Source: Streptomyces tubercidicus (lineage in GTDB: Bacteria > Actinomycetota > Actinomycetes > Streptomycetales > Streptomycetaceae). From it: a DNA stretch of 64,000 nucleotides. The stretch lies in assembly GCF_027497495.1 (NCBI RefSeq), contig NZ_CP114205.1, positions 6,076,001 through 6,140,000 on the forward strand, in the 5' to 3' direction. Position 1 is the stretch's first letter, and every line of letters starts with the position of its first letter. Position numbers and translations under genes: made by a program. This document shows, one piece after another, positions 1 through 7,073 of the stretch. A model generated the notes under the pieces. That model ran no database searches. It was not told the DNA's origin and saw only the letters and a list, made by a program, of their open reading frames with translations.

Positions 1-94
1 TGCCGGGCGGGCGCCGTCACCCTCCGGTGTGCAGGAAGGCCCTGATGGCGATGCCCGGCTACCGGCTGTCAGTGCGAGGTGGCAGGCTTGTCCT

Positions 95-460
95 GTGACC
101 GAGATTGACGCAAACATCGATGGACTCGTCCCCGCCTGGCTCACCCTCCCCGACATCGCCGAACAGCTCGGCGTCGAGGTGACGCGCGTCCGGCAGCTGG
201 TCAAGGAGGGCCAGCTGATCGCGGTGCGCCGCGGCGAGAACAGGGCGCTGCATGTGCCCGCCGATTTCATCAAGGACGACAAGGTGGTCAAGGGCCTCGT
301 CGGCACCCTCACCCTCCTCAAGGACGACGGCTTCACCGACGAGGAGATGCTGGAGTGGCTGTTCACCCCGGATGAGACCCTGCCCGGCACGCCTGCCCAG
401 GCGCTGCGCGAGAATCGCGGCACGGAGGTGAAGCGCCGGGCCCAGGCGCTCGCCGTCTGA
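95..460 (+). CDS. Rv2175c-family DNA-binding protein
   Basis: Small (121 aa) predicted cytoplasmic DNA-binding protein. A winged/helix-turn-helix segment at about residues 14-45 (WLTLPDIAEQLGVEVTRVRQ) resembles the excisionase/MerR-like fold. A second basic domain ends the protein (RENRGTEVKRRAQALAV), the two-part layout of the actinobacterial Rv2175c family, whose mycobacterial member is a substrate of the Ser/Thr kinase PknL. I chose the GTG at 95 because the family-like sequence VTEIDANIDGLVPAWL begins there; an in-frame ATG at 29 would add 22 residues of unlikely composition. No kinase gene is next to it in this window. The regulatory target cannot be told from sequence. A strong hairpin follows at 521-556. 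Confidence 0.82.
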   Translation: MTEIDANIDGLVPAWLTLPDIAEQLGVEVTRVRQLVKEGQLIAVRRGENRALHVPADFIKDDKVVKGLVGTLTLLKDDGFTDEEMLEWLFTPDETLPGTPAQALRENRGTEVKRRAQALAV

Positions 461-520
461 CCCGCCCGGCGCGGCGCGCCCCCGTGAGGCAGCCGCACCC
501 GCATCCGTAACCGCACCCGA

Positions 521-556
521 GGGGCGTACGTGCCGGAAGGCCCGGCCGTACGCCCC
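521..556 (+). terminator. Hairpin between the Rv2175c-family gene and thiE
   Basis: Arms GGGGCGTACG (521-530) and CGTACGCCCC (547-556) pair perfectly. An inner stem GCCGG (532-536) / CCGGC (542-546) continues it after one bulged T, closing on a 5-nt loop. There is no T tract, as is common for high-GC actinobacterial terminators. It ends 22 nt before the thiE ATG, so it could equally act on the thiE leader. No TPP riboswitch consensus was seen here. Confidence 0.55.
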
Positions 557-578
557 CGACCTGGGGGAAAGCCGCCCG

Positions 579-1229
579 ATGAGCACCGCACGACAGGCCC
601 TGTCCGACGCCCGGCTCTATCTCTGCACGGATGCCCGTAAGCGCCAGGGCGATCTCCCGCAGTTCCTGGACGCGGTGCTCGCCTCGGGCGTGGACATCGT
701 CCAGCTGCGCGACAAGGGCATGGAGGCCGGTGAGGAGCTCCGGCATCTGGAGGTCTTCGCGGACGCCTGCCGACGGCACGGCAAGCTGCTGGCGGTCAAC
801 GACCGGGCGGATGTCGCCCACGCGGCCGGCAGCGACGTGCTGCACCTGGGCCAGGGCGATCTGCCGGTCCCGGCCGCCCGCGCGATCCTCGGCCAGGAGG
901 TCCTGATAGGCCGCTCCACCCATGCCGAGCCCGAGGTGGACGCCGCGCTCACCGAACCCGGTGTGGACTACTTCTGCACGGGCCCGTGCTGGCCCACGCC
1001 CACCAAGCCGGGCCGCCACGCCCCCGGTCTCGACCTGGTCCGCTACACCGCCGCCCGCGCCCCCGAGCGCCCCTGGTTCGCGATCGGCGGGATCGACGCC
1101 GGAAATCTGGACGAGGTGCTGCGGGCCGGCGCCCGACGGGTCGTCGTCGTCCGCGCGCTCACCGAGGCGGACGACCCCGGAGCAGCGGCCGCCGCCCTGG
1201 CCAAGCGCCTCCGGAGCCAGGACGCCTAA
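579..1229 (+). CDS. thiE: Thiamine-phosphate synthase ThiE
   Basis: Joins HMP diphosphate and thiazole phosphate to give thiamine monophosphate, in the cytoplasm. The 216-aa length is typical for this TIM-barrel enzyme. Family signatures are visible in order: QLRDKGM near residue 44, NDRADVAHAAGSDVLHLGQGDLP in mid-protein (substrate/Mg site), IGRSTH, the phosphate-binding GPCWPTPTKPG loop and the late AIGGID strand. The ATG at 579 is preceded by GGGGGAAAG, a plausible ribosome binding site. It stands alone: no other thiamine gene is visible in the window, and its neighbours are a DNA-binding protein and metF. Confidence 0.95.
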   Translation: MSTARQALSDARLYLCTDARKRQGDLPQFLDAVLASGVDIVQLRDKGMEAGEELRHLEVFADACRRHGKLLAVNDRADVAHAAGSDVLHLGQGDLPVPAARAILGQEVLIGRSTHAEPEVDAALTEPGVDYFCTGPCWPTPTKPGRHAPGLDLVRYTAARAPERPWFAIGGIDAGNLDEVLRAGARRVVVVRALTEADDPGAAAAALAKRLRSQDA

Positions 1230-1312
1230 GGGCTGTCCGGCGTGAGCGGGATCACTTCGCGGCGACGGCTTGCGGACGGGCGAAGGTTTTCCGTCGGCGG
1301 GGCGGCCGGAAG

Positions 1313-1369
1313 ATGTCCAACCGGTGGACACGAACCCGACCAACCAGGCATTACGCCGAAGACGGTTGG
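1313..1369. promoter_or_regulatory. Two inverted repeats upstream of metF
   Basis: TGTCCA (1313-1318) and TGGACA (1324-1329) form a perfect 6-bp inverted repeat around ACCGG. A second pair, ACCAACC (1338-1344) and GGTTGGT (1363-1369), follows 9 bp later. Both lie within 90 nt of the metF start, and a TTAACCT element sits just before the ATG (about 1387-1393). They look like operator or leader-hairpin candidates. The regulator is unknown, and no S-adenosylmethionine or cobalamin riboswitch core was seen. Confidence 0.4.
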
Positions 1370-1400
1370 TGTGCGCCCCGCTGCTGGTTAACCTGCCGGT

Positions 1401-2318
1401 ATGGCCCTAGGTACAGCTTCCACCAGGACTGATCGTGCGCACACGGTGCGCGAACTGCTCGCCTCCGGCAAGCAGTCCTATTCGTTCGAGTTCGCCGCTC
1501 CGAAGACCGAGAAGGGTGAGCGGACCCTGTGGAACGCCATTCGCCGGATCGAGGCCGTCGCCCCGACCTTTGTCTCCGTGACGTACGGCGCAGGCGGCAC
1601 CTCCCGTGACGGCACGGTGCGCGCCACCGAGCGCATCGCCACCGACACCACCCTGACCCCGGTCGCCCATCTGACCGCGGTCAACCACTCCACGGCGGAT
1701 CTGCGCAACATCATCGGCCAGTACGCCGACGCCGGGATCCGCAATATGCTCGCGCTGCGCGGCGATCCGCCCGGCGACCCGATGGGCGAGTGGGTCAAGC
1801 ACCCGGACGGCATCGGCTACGCCGCCGATCTGGTCCGGCTGATCAAGGAGTCCGGCGACTTCTGCGTCGGCGTCGCCGCCTTCCCCGAGATGCATCCGCG
1901 CTCGACGGACTGGGACACCGATGTGGCACACTTCGTCGCCAAGTGCCGGGCCGGTGCGGACTTCGCCATCACCCAGATGTTCTTCTATCCGGAGGACTAC
2001 TTCCGGCTCCGGGACCGGGTCACGGCGGCGGGTTGCTCCACGCCGATCATTCCGGAGATCATGCCGGTGACGAACGTGCGCCAGATCGAACGGTTCGCTC
2101 AGCTCAGCAACGCGGCGTTCCCGCCCGAGCTGGCGGAGCGCATCCTGGCCGTCAAGGACGACCCCGCGGCGGTACGCTCCATTGGGATCGAGTACGCAAC
2201 GGAACTGTGCGCACGCTTGATGGCCGAGGATGTTCCCGGGTTGCACTTCATTACCCTGAACCACTCCACGGCGACCCTGGAAATCTACGAAAATCTGGGG
2301 CTGCATCAGCAGTCCTGA
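1401..2318 (+). CDS. metF: Methylenetetrahydrofolate reductase MetF
   Basis: Reduces 5,10-methylene-THF to 5-methyl-THF, the methyl donor for methionine synthesis. The 305-aa length fits the bacterial FAD-dependent TIM-barrel enzyme. Visible family blocks are FEFAAPKTEKGE near residue 28, VTYGAGGTSRDGT near 60, the FAD/folate region NIIGQYADAGIRNMLALRGDPP, ITQMFFYPEDYFR, and the C-terminal GLHFITLNHSTAT. The ATG at 1401 is only a few nucleotides downstream of a possible -10 element (TTAACCT), so the message may be leaderless or nearly so. Inverted repeats at 1313-1369 may carry its control. The next gene begins 37 nt downstream. Confidence 0.95.
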   Translation: MALGTASTRTDRAHTVRELLASGKQSYSFEFAAPKTEKGERTLWNAIRRIEAVAPTFVSVTYGAGGTSRDGTVRATERIATDTTLTPVAHLTAVNHSTADLRNIIGQYADAGIRNMLALRGDPPGDPMGEWVKHPDGIGYAADLVRLIKESGDFCVGVAAFPEMHPRSTDWDTDVAHFVAKCRAGADFAITQMFFYPEDYFRLRDRVTAAGCSTPIIPEIMPVTNVRQIERFAQLSNAAFPPELAERILAVKDDPAAVRSIGIEYATELCARLMAEDVPGLHFITLNHSTATLEIYENLGLHQQS

Positions 2319-2355
2319 TCACGGCTGGCCGGCAGGCGGCGGAAGAGGGGCGTAT

Positions 2356-3567
2356 ATGGGCTGGACGATCCTCTACATCGCATTCGGTCTGGTCGCCCTG
2401 TGGCTGCTCGGTGAGGTACTGCTCCAGTACAAGGCGCGGCTGCGCTGGCGGCTGCTCGCCTTCACCGGCTTCCTCGGTGTGGTCATCGGCGTGATCATCC
2501 CCTCGGTGATCGTGATAGGGCTGGGCCTGATCGCCTTCGCCATCGGGCAGACGCAGGTCACGCTCTCCTTCCGCCGCGGCTTCACCACCGGCTGGGCGCT
2601 GGGCGGCAAGCCCGGCGAGAGCCGGCGCCGCCGGGGCCGCCCGTCGGGCCCGCCGCCCGCCGAACCGACCCTGCAGGTCTCCGGCGTGGAGGCGGTACCG
2701 CCCTCCGACGGCGCCGGCCCGGCCGCCGACGGGGGCCCGGACACCTTCGAGAGCACCGGCGGCTTCATGAGCCGGGACGCTTTCGCCGCGCAGGAAACCA
2801 TGGTCGGTGGGAACGCTTTCGCCGCGCAGGAAACCATGGTTGGCCAGAACGCCTTCACCGCGCAGGAGACCTTCAGCGGGCAGGGCTCCTACGGTGGGCC
2901 GGGCTACGACTACAACGCCGACGACGGCTACGGGCGCCAGGACCCCTATCCGCCGCAGCAGGACCAGGACGCCTACGCCACCCAGCCGTTCGCCGTTCAG
3001 GACGACTACGGACGGGCCGACGGCGCCGCCGTCTACGCCCCGCAGCCGATGCCCGACGAGACCGGCCAGTACGGCATCTACAGCTCCGATGCCCGCGGCC
3101 GCCAGACCGGCTATGACTACGACGCCTACAACGGCGCCGCCGGTAACGGGAACAGCGACGGCAGCGGCAACGGCTATGCGTACGACGGGAGTTACGGGCA
3201 GGGCCCTGCCGCCCAGGATGCCTATGCCGCCGACCCCTACGCGGCGTACGGCGACAACCCGGGCCAGGGCGGGCAGCTGCCCTACCCCGACCCGTACCTC
3301 GGCACCCAGCAGTACGCCGCGCCCTACGACCCGTACGAGCAGCCCGACCCGTACGCCCAACCCCCCTACGCCGCGCAGCAGTACGACAGCCAGGGGCAGC
3401 CGCTCGGCCAGTACGGCCAGGGCCAGTACCCGGGCCAGGGCTACGGGGAGACCCCGCCCGGCGGCGTCTGGGTCCCCCAGCAGCGCGACGCCGAACTCCC
3501 GCCCGAGCAGCAGCCCTATCCGCCGTACCAGCAGCCGGGGTACGACGGGCAGCAGTATCGCTACTGA
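2356..3567 (+). CDS. Membrane protein with Tyr/Gln/Pro-rich tail
   Basis: A 403-aa protein of unknown function. Two hydrophobic segments at about residues 3-23 and 34-66 look like membrane helices. They are followed by a basic stretch and a long disordered tail rich in Gln, Tyr, Pro, Gly and Asp (many PYD, QYG and PY motifs). Residues about 141-176 contain three 12-residue tandem repeats of the form (D/N)AF(A/T)AQET, encoded by near-identical 36-bp DNA repeats. The ATG at 2356 follows GGAAGAGGGG. Strong third-position GC supports it as a real gene despite low complexity. It ends 12 nt from the convergent FAD-oxidoreductase gene. Function cannot be named. Confidence 0.78.
   Translation: MGWTILYIAFGLVALWLLGEVLLQYKARLRWRLLAFTGFLGVVIGVIIPSVIVIGLGLIAFAIGQTQVTLSFRRGFTTGWALGGKPGESRRRRGRPSGPPPAEPTLQVSGVEAVPPSDGAGPAADGGPDTFESTGGFMSRDAFAAQETMVGGNAFAAQETMVGQNAFTAQETFSGQGSYGGPGYDYNADDGYGRQDPYPPQQDQDAYATQPFAVQDDYGRADGAAVYAPQPMPDETGQYGIYSSDARGRQTGYDYDAYNGAAGNGNSDGSGNGYAYDGSYGQGPAAQDAYAADPYAAYGDNPGQGGQLPYPDPYLGTQQYAAPYDPYEQPDPYAQPPYAAQQYDSQGQPLGQYGQGQYPGQGYGETPPGGVWVPQQRDAELPPEQQPYPPYQQPGYDGQQYRY
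2776..2884 (+). repeat. Three 36-bp in-frame tandem repeats
   Basis: The motif acgctttcgccgcgcaggaa recurs at 2777 and 2813, with a diverged third copy from 2849, a period of exactly 36 bp (12 codons). The first two copies are almost identical at the nucleotide level, including synonymous positions, pointing to recent duplication or slippage within the coding sequence. Confidence 0.85.
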
Positions 3568-3579
3568 GTCAGCCGTGGC

Positions 3580-5097
3580 TCAGGTGGAGCCCTGCCAGTC
3601 GTCGCCGTTCACGATCAGGCCCGCGACGATCGCGCCGGACATGCCGGCGTGGGCCGGGCCGCCGCCCGGGTGGGACCAGCCGCCGACCGCGTAGAGCCCC
3701 GGTATCCGGGTGCGGTTGGCGGGCCGCAGGAACCGGCCCTCCTGGCCTGCCAGCGCCGGTCCCGGCACCAGTGCGTCGTCCGCCGGCGGCAGCACCTCGC
3801 GCCACAGCACCCGCTCCCGCAGCCCGGGAACCGCGGCCTCGGCCCTCTCGGTCATCCGCTCCGCGGCGGCTGCCACGGCCGCTCCGTCCTGCCAGTCGAC
3901 CGCGCCGGGCGGAGCCACCGTCGCGGTCAGGGTCACCGCCTCATGGGCGTCGTCCGGCCGGGTGGCCGGGTCGTCCGGGCGCAGTACCGTCACCGTGGGC
4001 CGGTCGCAGGGGGTTCGTGGCCCGGACCCGTCGCCGAACACGCCCGCCAGCTCGGCCGCGCGGTCCGGGGCATGGACCACGGTCCGATGCGCGGCGTCCC
4101 CGGGGCGCGGGCCGCGCAGCGCGAGGCAGACCGTGAGCCGTCCGGTGGCGCGGTCGTCCGGCCCGGGGGCGGGGCGGACGTCGTCCGCTCCCCAGGGCTC
4201 CCGCCCGCGGCAGAGCTCCACGAGCCGCACCGGATCGACGCCCGCGACCACGAACTCGGCCTCGGACACCCGGCCGTCGGCCAGCTCCACGCCCGCCGCC
4301 CGGCCGTCCTTCTCCACGATCCCGGTCACCGCCGTGCCGAAACTGAACTCCACCTTGCGCTCCACACAGCGCTCGTACAGCGCGTCGGCCAGCGCCCGCA
4401 TCCCGCCGCGCGGATACCAACTCCCGAAGGTCTGCTCCATATACGGCAGCACGACGGCGCTCGCCGGGGCGCTGCGCGGATCGAAGCCGTACGCCAGCGC
4501 ATGGCTCTCCAGCAGCGCGATCAGCCGGGGATCGGCCAGCTCACGGCGGGCCACCTCGGCGAGGGTGGCGGTCGTGGGGCCCTTGCCCCGGCCGAACAGG
4601 CCGCGCCTGCGCACCGCCGGATACGGATCGCGCCCCAGCACCTGCCAGTCCGGCCACAGCGGCTCCTCCAGGAGCGGCCTGCGAGTGGCGTCCCAGGCCT
4701 CGCGGGCGCGGACCAGCAGCTCGCTCCAGCGCTCCCCGGAGCCCGCGCCCAGCGCCTCGTCCAGGGCGGCCAGCACACCGGCCCGTGAGGCGTTCGGCAG
4801 CGAGACGGCCGTGCCGTCGGCGAAGACATGGCGGGCCGCGGGGTCGACCTGGGACAGCTCGATGCGGCTCTCCAGCGGCTCCCGCCCCGTCTTGAGGAAC
4901 AGATCGCGGTAGACGGCCGGCAGATGCAGCAGTCCGGGCCCCGTGTCGAAGGCGAAGCCGTCCCGTGCCAGCTGCCGCAGCGCGCCGCCATGCGTCGCGC
5001 CGCGCTCGAACACCGCCACCCGGTGGCCCGCGACGGCCAGCCGGGCAGCGGCCGCCATCGCGCCCATCCCGGCGCCGATCACCGCAATCCGTGCCAT
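3580..5097 (-). CDS. CrtI-like FAD-dependent oxidoreductase
   Basis: Predicted NAD(P)/FAD-dependent amine-oxidase/phytoene-desaturase superfamily flavoprotein, 505 aa. The N-terminus MARIAVIGAGMGAMAAAARL carries the GxGxxG dinucleotide-binding fold, followed by VFERGATHGGALRQL and FDTGPGLLHLPAVYRDLF as in CrtI-like enzymes. The C-terminal block GLYAVGGWSHPGGGPAHAGMSG is the typical late FAD-contact motif. The start at 5097 is chosen because the Rossmann motif begins there. No other carotenoid gene is near, so the substrate may not be a carotene; a desaturase, isomerase or oxidase role is possible. It converges on the Tyr-rich membrane protein gene. Confidence 0.86.
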   Translation of the reverse strand: MARIAVIGAGMGAMAAAARLAVAGHRVAVFERGATHGGALRQLARDGFAFDTGPGLLHLPAVYRDLFLKTGREPLESRIELSQVDPAARHVFADGTAVSLPNASRAGVLAALDEALGAGSGERWSELLVRAREAWDATRRPLLEEPLWPDWQVLGRDPYPAVRRRGLFGRGKGPTTATLAEVARRELADPRLIALLESHALAYGFDPRSAPASAVVLPYMEQTFGSWYPRGGMRALADALYERCVERKVEFSFGTAVTGIVEKDGRAAGVELADGRVSEAEFVVAGVDPVRLVELCRGREPWGADDVRPAPGPDDRATGRLTVCLALRGPRPGDAAHRTVVHAPDRAAELAGVFGDGSGPRTPCDRPTVTVLRPDDPATRPDDAHEAVTLTATVAPPGAVDWQDGAAVAAAAERMTERAEAAVPGLRERVLWREVLPPADDALVPGPALAGQEGRFLRPANRTRIPGLYAVGGWSHPGGGPAHAGMSGAIVAGLIVNGDDWQGST

Positions 5098-5191
5098 GCC
5101 TGCGACTTTATCCGGACCCACTGACAACGCCCGCACGGCCGCCGGAGGACCGGTCCCGGCAGCGCCCTCGGTGACCGCCGGGAGCCCGCCG

Positions 5192-5833
5192 TCAGGTCAC
5201 CGGAGGCGCCGCACCGCGCGCCGCCGCAGGCCGCTTCTCCGCGCGCCGCTGCCGCCGCCGCTGGAGGAATCCGCGGATCCGCGACCACAGGAAGATCACC
5301 ACCGCGATCCCCGCGGCCAGCAGCGTCCCCGCGATGACCGCCGCGGCCACCGGATGGAACACGGCGAAGGCGATGAGCCCCGCGACGCCCAGATCCTCGG
5401 CCAGGCTCAGCACGATGTTGCTGGCCGGCTCCGGCGAGGTGTTGACCGCGATCCGCGTGCCCGCCTTGACCAGATGGCTCAGCAGCGCCGTGGAGCCGCC
5501 CACGGCGCCCGCCGCCAGCTCGGGCAGCGAACCGTTGTGGCCGGCCAGCAGCGCCGCCACCACGCCGCCGGCGACCGGCCGGATCACCGTGTGCGCGGCG
5601 TCCCAGACCGAGTCCACGTACGGGACCTTGTCGGCGACGGCCTCGGCCACGAACAGCACCCCGGCCACGATCAGCACATCCGGGCGCTGCAGCGCCGCGG
5701 GCACCTCATCGGTCACGCCGGTCGCGCCGAGCAGACCGAAGAGCAGGACGACGGCGTAGGCGTTGATCCCGCTCGCCCAGCCACTGGTGAACACCAAGGG
5801 AAGTACGGACACGCGCAGATCGTAGGCCCCCAC
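5192..5833 (-). CDS. DUF4126 family membrane protein
   Basis: Predicted 213-aa integral membrane protein of the DUF4126 family; no biochemical role is known to me. Hydrophobic segments: LPLVFTSGWASGINAYAVVLLFGLLGATGV, LIVAGVLFVAEAVADKVPYVDSVWD, a central GGVVAALLAG, IAFAVFHPVAAAVIAGTLLAAGIAVVIFLW. The tail is basic and Arg-rich. The start is uncertain: GTG 5833 lies inside a near-perfect palindrome (5825-5841), and a second GTG at 5809 (VSVLPLVF) would begin right at the first membrane segment. It may be followed by the FAD-oxidoreductase gene in one transcript (94-nt gap). Confidence 0.8.
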   Translation of the reverse strand: MGAYDLRVSVLPLVFTSGWASGINAYAVVLLFGLLGATGVTDEVPAALQRPDVLIVAGVLFVAEAVADKVPYVDSVWDAAHTVIRPVAGGVVAALLAGHNGSLPELAAGAVGGSTALLSHLVKAGTRIAVNTSPEPASNIVLSLAEDLGVAGLIAFAVFHPVAAAVIAGTLLAAGIAVVIFLWSRIRGFLQRRRQRRAEKRPAAARGAAPPVT

Positions 5834-5869
5834 TGGGGGCCGGTGCTCAGCTTTGAGTATCCGTACTCA
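5825..5869. promoter_or_regulatory. Palindromes at the DUF4126 gene start
   Basis: GGCCCCCA C TGGGGGCC (5825-5841) is a perfect 8-bp inverted repeat around one base and contains the likely GTG start. Fourteen nucleotides further upstream, TGAGTA (5854-5859) and TACTCA (5864-5869) form a perfect 6-bp inverted repeat with a TCCG spacer, and a third TGAGTA half-site follows at 5880-5885. This looks like an operator array for the DUF4126 gene. The regulator is unknown. Confidence 0.45.
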
Positions 5870-6025
5870 GACGCCGAGATGAGTAGGTACGCGGATGGGC
5901 CGGAGCCCGCCCGGACGGAAAAGTAGGGGTCACGGAAGGGAAGCGGCGCCGCACCGCCGACACGGGGCGGCGGAGCGGCGCGGCTCCCGGACGTGACGGG
6001 GGAACACGGGGGAGTACGGGGGAAG

Positions 6026-6082
6026 CGCCGTCCTGGTCGGATCGATGGGGGAACGATCCGTGCCAGGGCGGCGCACTTTTTT
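6026..6082 (+). terminator. Intrinsic terminator with T6 tract, plus strand
   Basis: Left arm 6026-6044 (CGCCGTCCTGGTCGGATCG) pairs with 6054-6073, with one mismatch and a single bulge. It is followed by CAC and TTTTTT (6077-6082). The T tract gives plus-strand polarity, yet no plus-strand gene lies immediately upstream; the nearest upstream genes are on the minus strand. See the corresponding finding. Confidence 0.6.
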
Positions 6083-6101
6083 GCGCGGGACCACGGGGGA
6101 A

Positions 6102-6148
6102 GAAAGGGTGCGCGCCGTTCCTGACCACTACGGCGTGCACCCTCTTTC
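6102..6148 (-). terminator. Hairpin downstream of the TetR gene
   Basis: GAAAGGGTGCGCGCCGT (6102-6118) pairs with ACGGCGTGCACCCTCTTTC (6130-6148), with one G:T-type mismatch and a small bulge. It lies 20 nt beyond the stop of the minus-strand TetR gene, the expected place for its terminator. Confidence 0.55.
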
Positions 6149-6168
6149 CGGTTCCGGGTCCCCTCCCG

Positions 6169-6786
6169 TCACTGTGTGGGCCGGCCGCTGATCCGCCCCT
6201 GGAGCAGCCGCGACAGCGCCGCGTGCACCTCGTCGATCGACCGGTCCGGCTGGTACGACTGCCAGTCCAGGGCGGCCACCAGGACCATCCCGAACAACGC
6301 CGAGGCGGTCAGCGGGATATCGATCTCCTCGCTCAGCTCCTCACGGGCGACCGCCTCCCGCAGCACGTCCTCCACTACCGTGATGGCCCGCTCCCGCACC
6401 ACCATCAGGGTCGACTGCCAGGCCCGGTTGGTGCGCCACAGCTCGGCGACGTAGAGCTGGGTGAGCGCCGGGTAACGGGAGATGAAGTCCAGCCCGGCCC
6501 GGATCATCGCGTCCAGCGCGTCGATCCGGCTGCCGCCCCGGTCGGCCACCTCCTCCGCGGCCGCCTGAAGGGACGTGGCCAGCATCTCGATGCCGTGCCG
6601 CAGCAGCTCTTCGAAGAGCACGTTCTTGCTCGCGAAGTTGTAGTAGACGGTGCCCTTCGCGACACCCGCCCGCTCGGCGATCTCGTCCACCGTGGTGGAG
6701 GAGAAGCCCTGTTCGGCGATGAGCGTGACCGCGGCCTCGAAGAGCTTGCGCCGGGTGGCGTCGCGGCGTGTATTGGAGCTGTCCAT
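6169..6786 (-). CDS. TetR/AcrR family transcriptional regulator
   Basis: A 205-aa one-component regulator. The N-terminal TetR DNA-binding domain is clear at about residues 9-56: RRKLFEAAVTLIAEQGFSSTTV, then DEIAERAGVAKGTVYYNF, the helix-turn-helix signature, followed by FASKNVLFEELLRHGIEML. The C-terminal ligand/dimer domain is variable and gives no clue to the effector. It is transcribed away from the HEPN-domain gene with 287 nt between them, so autoregulation or control of that divergent promoter is possible but unproven. ATG 6786 starts right before the conserved domain. A hairpin at 6102-6148 lies downstream. Confidence 0.93.
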   Translation of the reverse strand: MDSSNTRRDATRRKLFEAAVTLIAEQGFSSTTVDEIAERAGVAKGTVYYNFASKNVLFEELLRHGIEMLATSLQAAAEEVADRGGSRIDALDAMIRAGLDFISRYPALTQLYVAELWRTNRAWQSTLMVVRERAITVVEDVLREAVAREELSEEIDIPLTASALFGMVLVAALDWQSYQPDRSIDEVHAALSRLLQGRISGRPTQ

Positions 6787-6987
6787 GGGGGCGATTGTGC
6801 CGCCCCGGACGGGTGCCCGCTCACAGGCTCAGCTCCGGATGCAGGTCCTTCATCCGCGCCACCTGGCGGCCCGCCGCCCCGTGCGCGCACCCCACCCCTC
6901 GTTCCGCAAGGGGACGTGCGGAACCCGCTCCCGCGAACCCACCGGCAAGGCCGCCCCCTTTCTGACGAAAGTGCAGGTCAACGCCGA

Positions 6988-7010
6988 TTGTCAGTGGTGT
7001 ACGTCACGAT
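6988..7010 (+). promoter_or_regulatory. PafBC/RecA-NDp-like promoter of the HEPN gene
   Basis: TTGTCAGTG at 6988-6996, 8 nt, then CACGAT at 7005-7010. The consensus of the RecA-independent DNA-damage promoter of actinobacteria is TTGTCRGTG-N8-TANNNT. The upstream element and spacing match exactly; the -10 differs from the consensus at its first base (C for T). It lies 63 nt upstream of the ATG at 7074. Confidence 0.6.
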
Positions 7011-7073
7011 GGGCTCATCCGGTCCGAATCGGCATTCGGGCCCGAACCGTCATGCGACGACAGGAGGTTCGTC

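Larger units (their letters stand above)
5834..6168. other. 335-nt intergenic region with two strong hairpins
   Basis: No convincing gene. It holds the upstream side of the DUF4126 gene (TGAGTA/TACTCA repeat), a GC-rich stretch with many GGGGGA runs, and two strong hairpins at 6026-6073 and 6102-6148. A minus-strand open frame across about 5847-6140 is Pro/Arg/Ser-rich without domain-like sequence, and I do not consider it coding. Confidence 0.6.

Noticed and set aside
461..578. TPP riboswitch upstream of thiE
   Set aside because: The conserved CUGAGA and ACCUGA blocks are absent; only a simple hairpin is present.
1230..1400. S-adenosylmethionine or cobalamin riboswitch upstream of metF
   Set aside because: No B12-box or SAM-box core was found; the region is short and the message may be leaderless.
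5847..6140. Minus-strand 97-codon frame between the DUF4126 and TetR genes
   Set aside because: Pro/Ser/Arg-rich, spans two terminator-like hairpins, no ribosome binding site or domain character.
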